Origin: Aromatoleum tolulyticum
GTDB lineage: Bacteria > Pseudomonadota > Gammaproteobacteria > Burkholderiales > Rhodocyclaceae
Length of the DNA: 64,000 nt
Assembly (NCBI RefSeq): GCF_900156155.1
Contig: NZ_FTMD01000004.1
Span: 1-64,000 of the forward strand
Reading direction: 5' to 3'
The number at the start of each line of letters is the position of its first letter. Within the stretch, counting starts at the first letter, position 1. Below the pieces are notes generated by a model that had not been told where the DNA came from, did no database searches, and saw nothing but the letters and a program-made list of their open reading frames with translations. Shown one piece after another: positions 8,709 to 16,530 of this stretch. Both the position numbers and the translations under genes were made by a program.

Positions 8709-10157
8709 ATGGCGGAAGTGAAGTTCTTTGGCGGCGAGAACGTCCCGCTCGAAATGCACAAGGTCCGCATCGTCCAGAAGCTGACGCTGCCACCCGTAGA
8801 GCGCCGGCTTGCGGCGATCACGGAGGCGGGAAACAACACTTTCCTGCTGCGCAATTCGGATGTGTTCATGGACATGCTCACCGACAGCGGCGTGAACGCC
8901 ATGAGCGACCAGCAACAGGCGGCAATGCTCATCGCTGACGACAGCTATGCCGGGAGCGCCACGTACACCCGCCTGGCGAGCAAGCTGGAGGACATCTTCG
9001 GCATGCCCTACTTCCTGCCCGCCCACCAGGGACGGGCCTGCGAGAACATCCTGTCGCAGGTACTGGTGTCGAAGGGGTCGGTCGTGCCGATGAACTATCA
9101 CTTCACCACCACCAAGGCGCACATCACGCTCAACGGCGGAACAGTGGAGGAACTCGTTGCCGACTCGGGGCTGGAAGTCGTCAGCGTACACCCGTTCAAA
9201 GGCAATATGGACACGGGCAAACTGCGCGACGTGATCGGCTTGCACGGTGCGGACAAGATCGCCTTCGTGCGCATGGAAGCCGGCACCAACCTCATCGGCG
9301 GACAACCGTTCTCGCTGCAGAACCTCGTCGACATCCGCAAGATCTGCACTGAGCACGGCCTGCTGCTGGTGCTGGATGCGAGCCTGCTGGCGGACAACCT
9401 GCATTTCATCAAGCAGCGCGAGGCCGACTGCAAGACGCTCGCCATTCGCGAAATCACGCGCAGGATCGCCGACCAGTGCGACATCATCTATTTCTCGGCG
9501 CGCAAGCTTGGATGCGCCCGCGGCGGCGGCATCTGCATCCGCAGCGAGGAACTGTATCGCCGGATGCGGGGGCTGGTGCCCTTATATGAAGGCTTCCTCA
9601 CCTACGGCGGCATGTCGGTGCGCGAGATGGAGGCGCTCACCGTGGGGCTGGAAGAAACGATGGACGAGGACGTGATCAACCAGGGTCCCCAGTTCATCGC
9701 CTACATGGTCGACGAACTGCAAAAGCGTGACATTCCGGTCATCACGCCGGCTGGCGGGCTGGGGTGCCACGTCAATGCGATGAAGTTCGTGGACCACATT
9801 CCGCAGGCGGAATACCCGGCCGGCGCGCTGGCTTCGGCGCTGTATATCGCCAGCGGCATCCGCGGGATGGAGCGCGGAACGCTGTCCGAGCAGCGCGAAC
9901 CGGATGGACGCGAGATCTTCGCGAACATGGAGCTCGTTCGCCTGGCGATGCCGCGACGGGTGTTCACGCTGTCGCAGGTCAAATACGCGATCGACCGGCT
10001 GGAATGGTTGTACGCCCATCGCCGGCTCATTGGCGGCCTGGCGTTCACCGAGGAGCCGGAAATCCTGCGCTTCTTCTACGGCCGCCTGACGCCGGTGTCG
10101 GACTGGCAGGAGAAGCTCGTCGCCAAGTTCCGCGCCGATTTGGGCGAGAGCCTCTGA
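8709..10157 (+). CDS. Beta-eliminating lyase of the tryptophanase/tyrosine phenol-lyase family
   Basis: A 482-residue PLP enzyme. The layout matches tryptophanase: FLLRNSDVFMDMLTDSG near the N-terminus, THQG-like PAHQGR, the phosphate-binding NYHFTTT, FIKQREAD, the Schiff-base lysine K266 in SARKLG, and EGFLTYGGM. Members cleave tryptophan or tyrosine to indole or phenol plus pyruvate and ammonia. The sequence is well diverged. The segment that reads DSARFAEN in E. coli tryptophanase is DASLLADN here, replacing a cofactor-contacting arginine with Leu226. Substrate is therefore uncertain. No amino-acid permease adjoins it. A GGAGG lies nine bases before the ATG. Confidence 0.85.
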   Translation: MAEVKFFGGENVPLEMHKVRIVQKLTLPPVERRLAAITEAGNNTFLLRNSDVFMDMLTDSGVNAMSDQQQAAMLIADDSYAGSATYTRLASKLEDIFGMPYFLPAHQGRACENILSQVLVSKGSVVPMNYHFTTTKAHITLNGGTVEELVADSGLEVVSVHPFKGNMDTGKLRDVIGLHGADKIAFVRMEAGTNLIGGQPFSLQNLVDIRKICTEHGLLLVLDASLLADNLHFIKQREADCKTLAIREITRRIADQCDIIYFSARKLGCARGGGICIRSEELYRRMRGLVPLYEGFLTYGGMSVREMEALTVGLEETMDEDVINQGPQFIAYMVDELQKRDIPVITPAGGLGCHVNAMKFVDHIPQAEYPAGALASALYIASGIRGMERGTLSEQREPDGREIFANMELVRLAMPRRVFTLSQVKYAIDRLEWLYAHRRLIGGLAFTEEPEILRFFYGRLTPVSDWQEKLVAKFRADLGESL

Positions 10158-10281
10158 AACACTGGTGCGTAGCCGCCCTTTCCGAGAGGAAGGAGCGGCC
10201 GCGCGAGACCGGGCCCGACGGAACTGTCGGCAAGTGACGGCGATACGCTGCACGAGGAGTGCAGCCGGATCCGGACTGCAC

Positions 10282-10312
10282 CAAAAAAAACGCAGTCCTT
10301 GAAGGACTGCGT
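10282..10312 (-). terminator. Leftward intrinsic terminator with no protein gene in front of it
   Basis: Read on the minus strand, ACGCAGTCCTT pairs with AAGGACTGCGT and is followed by eight T. In the plus direction the stem is followed only by TTAAATCC, so it is built to stop leftward transcription, although no leftward protein gene lies upstream of it. Confidence 0.8.
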
Positions 10313-10430
10313 TAAATCCACACCAAAGGAGGAGGGTGGAGGAGACACGGTTTGGATCACGAAGCTCGATTGATCCGACTGGTTCCAATTATCCGCAGCC
10401 GAACTTGGCGTGGCAAGGTTTTTTGGTGCA
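10282..10430 (-). ncRNA. Candidate small RNA with CU-rich anti-Shine-Dalgarno segment
   Basis: No protein gene is supported in the gap 10158-10685. On the minus strand a TATAGT -10-like box (10435-10440) would start a transcript near 10428. It contains a stem-loop (GGATCA/TGATCC, 10354-10376), then an unpaired pyrimidine run at 10325-10350 with two UCCUCC stretches, then an intrinsic terminator. Total length is about 150 bases. An FNR-type box stands upstream. The order stem-loop, CU-rich seed, terminator is that of small RNAs which mask ribosome-binding sites. The 5' end is uncertain by about 25 bases. Sequence pattern only; no homologue was searched. Confidence 0.5.
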
Positions 10431-10486
10431 TTGCACTATAAATGTTTTAATCGAAAGATAAGCTTTGCTTATAAAATTACAACTCA

Positions 10487-10500
10487 TTGACGCATATCAA
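10487..10500. promoter_or_regulatory. FNR/ANR-type box
   Basis: TTGACGCATATCAA matches the FNR consensus TTGAT-N4-ATCAA at nine of ten defined bases. It lies 47 bases upstream of the -10-like TATAGT of the candidate small RNA. A GCTTAT hexamer at 10458-10463 would place the box near -42, the class II position. A second dyad, ATAAGC-TTT-GCTTAT, occupies 10458-10472. Confidence 0.5.
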
Positions 10501-10685
10501 TTTACCTGGCGCCACCCTGGGAACACCAGGATAGCGCCGGCCTGCTTCAGACAGTCTGGCGGATTATTATGCTGCGTCGCACCAATTCCGCATGACGTGG
10601 CCGGGCGGACGCGCGCGGCATTCCGGTAAAATCGCCAGCCGGTCGACCGATGGCGACCCCAATCCAGCCGACAACGGAGTCAAAG

Positions 10686-11105
10686 ATGGAATGCACGATC
10701 AAATGGGTCGACGGGATGACCTTTCTTGCCGAAACCGGCACCGGTCACGTCGTTGCGATGGACGGAGCACCGGAGGCGGGCGGACGCAATCTCGCGCCGC
10801 GGCCGATGGAGATGATGCTGGCGGGGGCCGGCGGCTGCACGGCGTTCGATGTGGTGCTGATCCTGCAGCGCGGCCGTCACGATGTGCGCAACTGCGAGGT
10901 GAAGCTCATGGCGGAACGGGCCGAGACCGATCCCAAGGTGTTCACGCGCATCACCTTCCACTTCACGGTGACCGGCAAGGGGCTGAAGCGCGAAACGGTG
11001 GAACGCGCCGTGCACCTGTCGGCGGAAAAATACTGCTCGGCGTCGATCATGCTGGCGAAGACGGCCGAGATGGTCCACGAAGTGACGATCGTCGACGTCG
11101 AGTAA
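10686..11105 (+). CDS. OsmC family protein (YhfA-like)
   Basis: A 139-residue member of the OsmC/Ohr fold. The two reactive cysteines are present, in GGCTAFDV (near residue 51) and KYCSAS (near 117). The family comprises thiol peroxidases for organic hydroperoxides and related proteins; the GGCTAFDVVLIL form resembles the YhfA branch more than Ohr. The start at 10686 (MECTIKW) is supported by CGGAGTCAAAG; the frame can be extended upstream but without a ribosome-binding site. A TAAAAT -10-like box lies at 10627. Convergent with coq7. Confidence 0.88.
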   Translation: MECTIKWVDGMTFLAETGTGHVVAMDGAPEAGGRNLAPRPMEMMLAGAGGCTAFDVVLILQRGRHDVRNCEVKLMAERAETDPKVFTRITFHFTVTGKGLKRETVERAVHLSAEKYCSASIMLAKTAEMVHEVTIVDVE

Positions 11106-11106
11106 G

Positions 11107-11136
11107 CCCCCCCGGTCAGGGTCGCCGGACGGGGGG
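11107..11136. terminator. GC-rich hairpin between osmC-like gene and coq7
   Basis: A run of seven C is mirrored by a run of six G, extended by CGG/CCG, in the 61-base convergent gap. There is no T tract, so it may be a weak terminator or a transcript-end stabiliser. Confidence 0.35.
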
Positions 11137-11166
11137 ACGAGGCCGCCCCCCTGCCCTGTTTTCGGG

Positions 11167-11784
11167 TCAGAGGCGGTACGCGGTGGTCGTCATGACCCGC
11201 GCCATGAGCTTCATCGCGGTCTTGACCGGGCCGGGAAGCTCGTGCGCACCGAGGCCGATGGCGGTGTCGGCGTGGCGCGCTTCGTCGACCTTCATCTGCC
11301 CGATGATCTCGCGCGACTTCTGGTCCTCGGCCGGCAGCTGATCCAGGTGTCCGCCGAGATGGGCCTCCACCTGGCGCTCGGTTTCGGCGAGGAATCCGAG
11401 ATTCCAGCGGTCGCCGAGCCGCCCCGCCAGCATTCCCAGCGCCAGCGACCCGCCGTACCACAAGGGGTTCAGCAGGCTCTTGCGTCCGCCGAGTTCGGCG
11501 ATGCGCTGCTCGGTCCAGGCGAGATGTTCGGTCTCCTCATTCGAGGCCTGCTCGAGCTCGCGCCGCACGCTGGCGTCGCGGGACATGATGGCCTGCCCCT
11601 GATAGAGGGCCTGGGCGCAGATCTCGCCGCAGTGATTGACGCGCATGAGACCGGCGACGTGTTCGCGCTGGCCGTCGCTGAGCAGGGTATCCGGCATGTC
11701 GCCGCCGGGCACGGGGCGCACCGAGCGCGCAGGGGCGAACAGGGTGCGCAGGGCCTTGTCGAATTCGACGATGAGTTGATCCAT
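11167..11784 (-). CDS. coq7: Demethoxyubiquinone hydroxylase (Coq7)
   Basis: A 205-residue di-iron membrane-associated monooxygenase that performs the C6 hydroxylation late in ubiquinone synthesis. The ferritin-like iron ligands are visible in [17 protein letters not shown] and the C-terminal EARHAD. The start at 11784 ([10 protein letters not shown]) follows GGAGGAACCCCTC. It is the last gene of the leftward CBS-rubrerythrin-FeS-DUF3501-CNP1 series, 23 bases after the CNP1-like stop, so it may be co-transcribed with that redox cluster. It needs oxygen as substrate, unlike the O2-independent UbiUV route. Confidence 0.95.
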   Translation of the reverse strand: MDQLIVEFDKALRTLFAPARSVRPVPGGDMPDTLLSDGQREHVAGLMRVNHCGEICAQALYQGQAIMSRDASVRRELEQASNEETEHLAWTEQRIAELGGRKSLLNPLWYGGSLALGMLAGRLGDRWNLGFLAETERQVEAHLGGHLDQLPAEDQKSREIIGQMKVDEARHADTAIGLGAHELPGPVKTAMKLMARVMTTTAYRL

Positions 11785-11807
11785 GAGGGGTTCCTCCGTC
11801 GGCTGGC

Positions 11808-12332
11808 TTATTTTCCGGATTTCATGAAGGTGCTGGCTTCGCCGCGCAGCCGCCGCAGGACTTCGTTGCGGTCTCGCGGCGGCACCGGGCCGTCGCAGAT
11901 ATGGTCTTCGGAAAGCGCCGCGCGCGGTCCGTTGTAGACGCTGCCGAAAATCGGCTTCCATTCCTCGTCGCGCACTGCAGACCATTGTCCGCCGGCGCGA
12001 CCGGTCGCATACAGGCGCCAGGTGCCGCTGGCGCAGCGGATGCCTTCGTGCGTGACGTTCGTTGCGCCGCCGGCGCTGCGGATCACCAGGGTGTAGCGGA
12101 CGACGCCGTCGTCCCCGACCGCAATGCTGTCCTCGTCGACGTAGAAGTGGTTGGGCGACGCGCTGCTGACGAAGAATTCGCGCAGGCCTGCTTCGCGCGG
12201 TGGCGCCGGCAGCGTGTGCTCGCCCTCTTTCCACTCGGGATCGCTGTCGGTGAGGAGCCCGGCAATTGCCGGGGCCGAAAAACAGACGAGGGCCACGAGG
12301 CCCCCGCGGATGATGGGTTGCAGCAGCGTCAA
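11808..12332 (-). CDS. CNP1-like family exported protein
   Basis: A 174-residue protein resembling the CNP1 family, of unknown function, typical of betaproteobacteria. The N-terminus ([19 protein letters not shown]) is a signal peptide with probable cleavage after AIA. The mature part has the family pattern [11 protein letters not shown] and a late VYNGPR stretch. The chosen TTG start at 12332 overlaps the DUF3501 stop as TTGA and has GGAG ten bases upstream; a GTG at 12350 is the alternative. A much longer open frame continues upstream on this strand, but it runs through DUF3501 and the Fe-S gene out of frame and is not coding. Confidence 0.75.
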   Translation of the reverse strand: MTLLQPIIRGGLVALVCFSAPAIAGLLTDSDPEWKEGEHTLPAPPREAGLREFFVSSASPNHFYVDEDSIAVGDDGVVRYTLVIRSAGGATNVTHEGIRCASGTWRLYATGRAGGQWSAVRDEEWKPIFGSVYNGPRAALSEDHICDGPVPPRDRNEVLRRLRGEASTFMKSGK

Positions 12333-12916
12333 GCTCGCAGATCTCCACACAAGGATTGCCGGATCGCGTCGGGTACGGGTTCCGCGACCGCCGTCAGGGC
12401 GGGGTGATCGACACCGATCGCGAGCGCGGCACCTGCATGCAGGGCGCGGATCTGCGCGGGCGGCAGTTCGAAGCGGAGAAAGTGCACCGCGGACGTCTTT
12501 TCGCCATTGTCGCGTTCCAGGTCCTCGTCCGCAATCGCGAAGATCGGTTCGCCGCCCCCGATACGCACCCAGACACGACGCTCGATCCCGATCAGGCGGG
12601 CAAGCCAGAGTCGCCGCTGATCCTCCGCGGAGAACTCGATCATCATCGTCGCCTTCCAGTTGCTGCCGTCGGGAACGAGCGGATTGTAGGCGTCGAGTTC
12701 GTCCCGGATGCCGGCCTCCTCGAAGGTGCGCTCGACACGCAGCATTTCCTGGATCTGGTAGCGGATCGTGAGTTCGTCCTCGAAGATCAGCGTGATGTGT
12801 TCGCCGAGATGCAGCGTGCGCTCCTTCTTGTGGGCGATGACGCGGCTGCGGAAGGCGGAGCGCTGGCGGGCGTAGGCTTCGAGGCTGAGAAGGCTGTCGC
12901 GGGCAATGGCGTTCAT
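12329..12916 (-). CDS. DUF3501 family protein
   Basis: A 195-residue soluble protein of unknown function with no signal peptide or membrane segment. Recognisable family stretches are the N-terminal [31 protein letters not shown], and [18 protein letters not shown]. From memory this family is repeatedly found beside a rubrerythrin and a GlpC-like Fe-S protein, exactly as here, and is thought to act with them. GAGGA lies ten bases before the ATG. Twelve bases separate it from the Fe-S gene, and its stop overlaps the CNP1-like start, so translation is likely coupled. Confidence 0.88.
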   Translation of the reverse strand: MNAIARDSLLSLEAYARQRSAFRSRVIAHKKERTLHLGEHITLIFEDELTIRYQIQEMLRVERTFEEAGIRDELDAYNPLVPDGSNWKATMMIEFSAEDQRRLWLARLIGIERRVWVRIGGGEPIFAIADEDLERDNGEKTSAVHFLRFELPPAQIRALHAGAALAIGVDHPALTAVAEPVPDAIRQSLCGDLRA

Positions 12917-12928
12917 CGGGTCGGATCC

Positions 12929-14269
12929 TCACAGTCCGTAGGCCCTGCGCAGCAGGGTCAGGGGATGGGCCTTCTCCGCCGCGAGCGCGGTACCGCCGTC
13001 GCGGATGCCCTGCTGGATGTGGCGGGCAGCGATGGGGCAGTCGGAGCTGATGAAGTCCGGTGCGGCCTGCGCCATCTGACGGAACACGGGGCGCCCGATC
13101 TTCATCGATTGGTCGAAGTACTCTTCCTTGACCCCCCATGTGCCGTCGTGACCGGCACAGCGCTCGACCGTCGTGACCTCGGTGCCGGGGACGAGTTGCA
13201 GGGTCTCGCGCGTTTTCTGTCCGATGTTCTGCACGCGGCTGTGGCAGGGGATGTGGTAGGAGACCTTGCCGAGCGGCTGCTTGAAGTCGGTCTTCAGCAG
13301 GCCGTCGCGGTGGCGGAGGATGAAGTACTCGAAGGGGTCGAACATCGCGCCGGCGACGGCCTTGATGTCGGCATCGCCGGGGAAGAGCAGCGGGAGCTCG
13401 TGCTTGAACATCAGCGCACACGAAGGCACTGCAGCAAGGATCGCGTAGCCGTCGCGCGCGAGCGCTGCAAGCTGGGGGATGTTCACGTCCTTCAGGCGGC
13501 GCACGCCCTCAAGATCGCCGAGTTCGAGCTTGGGCATGCCGCAACAGGCTTCCTGACGGGCGAGGACGGCCGGGATCTCGTTGTGCGCGAGCACGGCGAC
13601 GAGGTCGTGGCCGATGCCGGGCTCGTTGTAGTTGATGTAGCAGGTCGAGAAGATCGCGACCTTGCCCGGCGTGCGTTCGCCGTCGCGCACCGGCCACTCA
13701 GCCCGGAGCTCGGCGGCGCGGCGGAAGCGGGTCGGGGCGTAGGGCGGCAGCTCCCGGCGCTTGTCGACGCCAAGCACCGACTGCAGCACCACGCGCGCGG
13801 CGCCGTTGCGGTTGGCGGCATTGACGGTCTGGGCGACGACCGGAATCGCGGCGAGCTTGCCGAGCGCATCCGTGCTGGTGAGCACCTTGTCGCGCAGGCG
13901 CACTTCGCCCTTGCGGAACCTGACCGCCTTGGCCCGCAGCATCAGGTGCGGGAAATCGACGTTCCACGGATGCGGCGGAACATAGGGACACTTCGTCATG
14001 AAGCACAGGTCGCACAGGTAGCACTGATCGACAACCTTGACGAAATCCTTCCTGTCGACGCCGTCGACTTCGCCGGTACTGCCCTCGTCGACGAGATCGA
14101 AGAGGGTCGGGAACGCATTGCACAGGTTCACGCAGCGCCGGCATCCATGGCAGATGTCGAACACGCGTTCGAGCTCGCGGCCGAGCTTGGCTTCGTCGTA
14201 GTAATCGGCCTCCTGCCACGCGATCGGGTGGCGCGTGGGGGCCTCGAGACTGCCTTCCCGCTTGGACAT
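12929..14269 (-). CDS. (Fe-S)-binding oxidoreductase, GlpC/HdrD-like
   Basis: A 446-residue protein with two 4Fe-4S ferredoxin motifs: C40-C43-C46-C50 in CHGCRRCVNLC and C83-C86-C89-C94 in CYLCDLCFMTKC. Two CCG-type cysteine-rich regions follow, seen as CCGMPKLELG and RCAGHDGTWG with a later SSDCPIAARH. Such subunits pass electrons between a flavin or quinone partner and a substrate site. No flavoprotein lies next to it, so the partner is unknown; rubrerythrin two genes away is the natural electron acceptor to propose. GGGAGGTCGC precedes the ATG. Confidence 0.9.
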   Translation of the reverse strand: MSKREGSLEAPTRHPIAWQEADYYDEAKLGRELERVFDICHGCRRCVNLCNAFPTLFDLVDEGSTGEVDGVDRKDFVKVVDQCYLCDLCFMTKCPYVPPHPWNVDFPHLMLRAKAVRFRKGEVRLRDKVLTSTDALGKLAAIPVVAQTVNAANRNGAARVVLQSVLGVDKRRELPPYAPTRFRRAAELRAEWPVRDGERTPGKVAIFSTCYINYNEPGIGHDLVAVLAHNEIPAVLARQEACCGMPKLELGDLEGVRRLKDVNIPQLAALARDGYAILAAVPSCALMFKHELPLLFPGDADIKAVAGAMFDPFEYFILRHRDGLLKTDFKQPLGKVSYHIPCHSRVQNIGQKTRETLQLVPGTEVTTVERCAGHDGTWGVKEEYFDQSMKIGRPVFRQMAQAAPDFISSDCPIAARHIQQGIRDGGTALAAEKAHPLTLLRRAYGL

Positions 14270-14372
14270 GCGACCTCCCTTGGCGCGCGACCTGCCGGCC
14301 GCACGGCGTGCAATAAGGGGTCAGGGCGGCCTGCGCGGCCGCCGGTGGCCGGATGCGGATGCGCCTCCGGAC

Positions 14373-14792
14373 TCAGTCCTGCAGTACGTCCAGCGCCTTC
14401 TGGAAGCGGTTGGCGTGCGAGCGTTCCGCTTTGGCGAGCGTCTCGAACCAGTCGGCGATCTCCTCGAAGCCTTCCTCGCGCGCGACTTTCGACATGCCCG
14501 GGTACATGTCGGTGTACTCGTGCGTTTCTCCGGCGATGGCGGCGCCGAGGTTGGCACGCGTAGCGCCGATCGGCAGGCCGGTGGCCGGGTCGCCGCAGGC
14601 TTCGAGATATTCGAGGTGTCCGTGCGCATGCCCGGTTTCGCCTTCCGCCGTCGAGCGGAACACCGCGGCGACGTCGTTTTGGCCTTCCACGTCGGCCTTC
14701 GCAGCAAAGTACAGGTAACGGCGGTTGGCCTGCGATTCGCCCGCGAATGCGGCCTTCAGGTTCGTTTCGGTCCTGGATCCCTTGAGTTCCAT
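14373..14792 (-). CDS. Rubrerythrin-type di-iron protein without rubredoxin domain
   Basis: A 139-residue ferritin-like four-helix protein. The Glu/His ligands are visible in [32 protein letters not shown] and [11 protein letters not shown]. The C-terminal rubredoxin domain of classical rubrerythrin is missing, as in erythrin or sulerythrin forms, so reducing power for peroxide reduction must come from another protein. The Fe-S protein 103 bases downstream is a plausible donor. GAGGAGACGACC precedes the ATG. The 144 bases upstream carry no feature I could define. Confidence 0.93.
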   Translation of the reverse strand: MELKGSRTETNLKAAFAGESQANRRYLYFAAKADVEGQNDVAAVFRSTAEGETGHAHGHLEYLEACGDPATGLPIGATRANLGAAIAGETHEYTDMYPGMSKVAREEGFEEIADWFETLAKAERSHANRFQKALDVLQD

Positions 14793-14936
14793 GGTCGTCT
14801 CCTCGTTGGATGTATCGAAGATCCGCCCCGGTCTGCCGCCGGGGATGCTTGAAGCCTAGAAGCCGCGGGCGCCAAGCGAAAATTGAATGGCACTATGTTT
14901 TCGATGGTGCCCGGCTATAGGGACGACTTGTGCAAG

Positions 14937-15530
14937 TCAGGCCGCGATGGCGGCCTCGATCTCGGCGAAGGTGCGCGCGATCTCGGTGATCATCGGCTGC
15001 GGCTCGCCGAGCTGGCGTGCGATCTGCGACGCCGAGAAGATGCCGCGGATGAGCCCGCGACCGCCCTCTTCGCGCTCCAGCACCAACAGATGCTGACGGC
15101 CGGAGCGCCGCAACGTGGCGACGATGTGGCCCACGTCGGCACGCATGATCTCGCCGAGTTCGACGGCCTCGGTCTTCTCGAGCGGCGTCATGACGCTGTC
15201 GACAGTCAGTTCGCCGAGCGTCACGCCGCGGTCGCGTGCGGTATGGACGGGGCGTTCGCCGAGCAGGTCGGCGACGGTGATGACGCCGCGCACGAGGTGG
15301 CGCGCATCGCTCACGAGGAGGAGCCGGACACCGCGCAGGAGCATCGCGCGATTGGCGTCGTCGAGCGGCGTTTCGCCGGAAATGGTCGCGGCGGGGACTC
15401 GAGTGAAGTCGGTCATGACCTCGACCGCGGGAGACGACGCGGATACCCTGCGGCTTTCATCCGTTCTGGCGACTTCGCAGTGCAAGCCTGCCAGCCGCGC
15501 TTGCGGAAGCGGTTCGAATTCCCGGTTCAT
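14937..15530 (-). CDS. CBS-domain protein
   Basis: A 197-residue cytoplasmic protein with two CBS repeats, about residues 35-100 (VMTDFTRVPAATIS to VRGVITVADLLGE) and 112-185 (VDSVMTPLEKTEAV to GIFSASQIARQLG). Tandem CBS modules usually sense adenine nucleotides. The start at 15530 (MNREFEPLP) has a perfect GGAGGTGCTC before it; the frame extends upstream without a site. It stands at the head of the leftward redox cluster, 144 bases before rubrerythrin, so it may be a regulatory companion of that cluster or an independent gene. Confidence 0.9.
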   Translation of the reverse strand: MNREFEPLPQARLAGLHCEVARTDESRRVSASSPAVEVMTDFTRVPAATISGETPLDDANRAMLLRGVRLLLVSDARHLVRGVITVADLLGERPVHTARDRGVTLGELTVDSVMTPLEKTEAVELGEIMRADVGHIVATLRRSGRQHLLVLEREEGGRGLIRGIFSASQIARQLGEPQPMITEIARTFAEIEAAIAA

Positions 15531-15716
15531 GAGCACCTCCCATTGCAGACGATGGCGTGGAGGGGCGCATGGCTGCCTTGCGGACTTCGCATCGAGACAC
15601 TTCACGCGCGCCCCGCGAACGGCGCCGTCGATGCGCACGCCGCAGCCGGTCGGAAACCGGCATAAGGAGTTCGACCGGCCACCCGTTCAACGGTTCAGCA
15701 ACAGGCGGGCAGAAAC

Positions 15717-15770
15717 AAAAAAAACGCCGCCGCGATGCGTCCGGAGGCTCCGGTTGCGCCGCAGCGGCGT
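15717..15770 (-). terminator. Intrinsic terminator of rppH
   Basis: Read on the minus strand, an outer ACGCCGC/GCGGCGT stem encloses an inner CCGGAG/CTCCGG hairpin and is followed by eight T. It begins directly after the rppH stop codon. Confidence 0.75.
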
Positions 15771-15781
15771 CGATGCCGTGC

Positions 15782-16312
15782 TCAGGGCTCGCGCGCTTCC
15801 GCGGCGGCCCGGTAGGCTTCAGGCAGTTCTCCGGGACGGACCCGGAACAGGTTCTTTGCCAGCTCCAGCAGTGCCTGCTGATACACCTGCCGCTTGAACT
15901 CTATGACAGCTTCCAGCGGCACCCAATACTCGCTCCAGCGCCAGGCATCGAACTCCGGATGATTGCTGGCTCGCAGGCAGACGTCGGAATCACGGCCGAC
16001 CAACCGCAGGAGAAACCAGATCTGTTTCTGCCCGCGGTAGGTGTTGCGCCATTCCCTCTTTATCCAGTGTTTCGGAACGTCATACCTCAACCAGCCGCGC
16101 GTGCGGCCAAGAATCTTCACATGCTCGGGGCGCAGACCCACTTCTTCGAAGAGCTCCCTGAACATCGCCTGCTCGGGGGATTCCCCGTGCTTGATGCCGC
16201 CCTGCGGGAACTGCCAGGAATGTTCGCGAATCCGTTTGCCCCAGAACACCTCGTTGCGCGCGTTGACCAGAACGATGCCGACGTTCGGGCGATAGCCTTC
16301 ACGGTCGAGCAT
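15782..16312 (-). CDS. rppH: RNA pyrophosphohydrolase (Nudix)
   Basis: A 176-residue Nudix hydrolase that removes pyrophosphate from 5' ends of mRNA and so triggers decay. The Nudix box runs from G38 to L60, with the core RELFEEVGL. The N-terminal [15 protein letters not shown] is diagnostic for RppH rather than for other Nudix enzymes. The start at 16312 is an ATG; a TTG two codons upstream is possible. It is divergent from proS across 218 bases, a common betaproteobacterial arrangement. Confidence 0.96.
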   Translation of the reverse strand: MLDREGYRPNVGIVLVNARNEVFWGKRIREHSWQFPQGGIKHGESPEQAMFRELFEEVGLRPEHVKILGRTRGWLRYDVPKHWIKREWRNTYRGQKQIWFLLRLVGRDSDVCLRASNHPEFDAWRWSEYWVPLEAVIEFKRQVYQQALLELAKNLFRVRPGELPEAYRAAAEAREP

Positions 16313-16530
16313 GATCAAACCTTCAATTCATGAGAGTTGTAGCAATTTTTTCACACTTACCCTGCCTTGGAAAGGCGCGAGCCGTGGCATGTTCCCGTTT
16401 TGGCAGTGCTTTTTGCCGCGCGTGGGCCGGAAATTGGGCCAGCCCCGAATGTGCAGTACGGCGCATACCCGACGCGCACGCGACCGGCTAAAATCGGTGG
16501 TTTGCCCAACCGACAACCGCGGACTCAAGA

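Noticed and set aside
8662-8721. A 19-codon frame with one Trp codon overlapping the start of the tryptophanase-like gene, reminiscent of a TnaC leader
   Set aside because: There is no ribosome-binding site, the Trp codon arises from the start-codon overlap itself, and no spacer or Rho-site region separates it from the gene as in tna operons.
10410-10430. A weak CTTG/CAAG hairpin followed by six T as a rightward terminator for the tryptophanase-like gene
   Set aside because: The stem is only four base pairs and lies about 255 bases after the stop codon.
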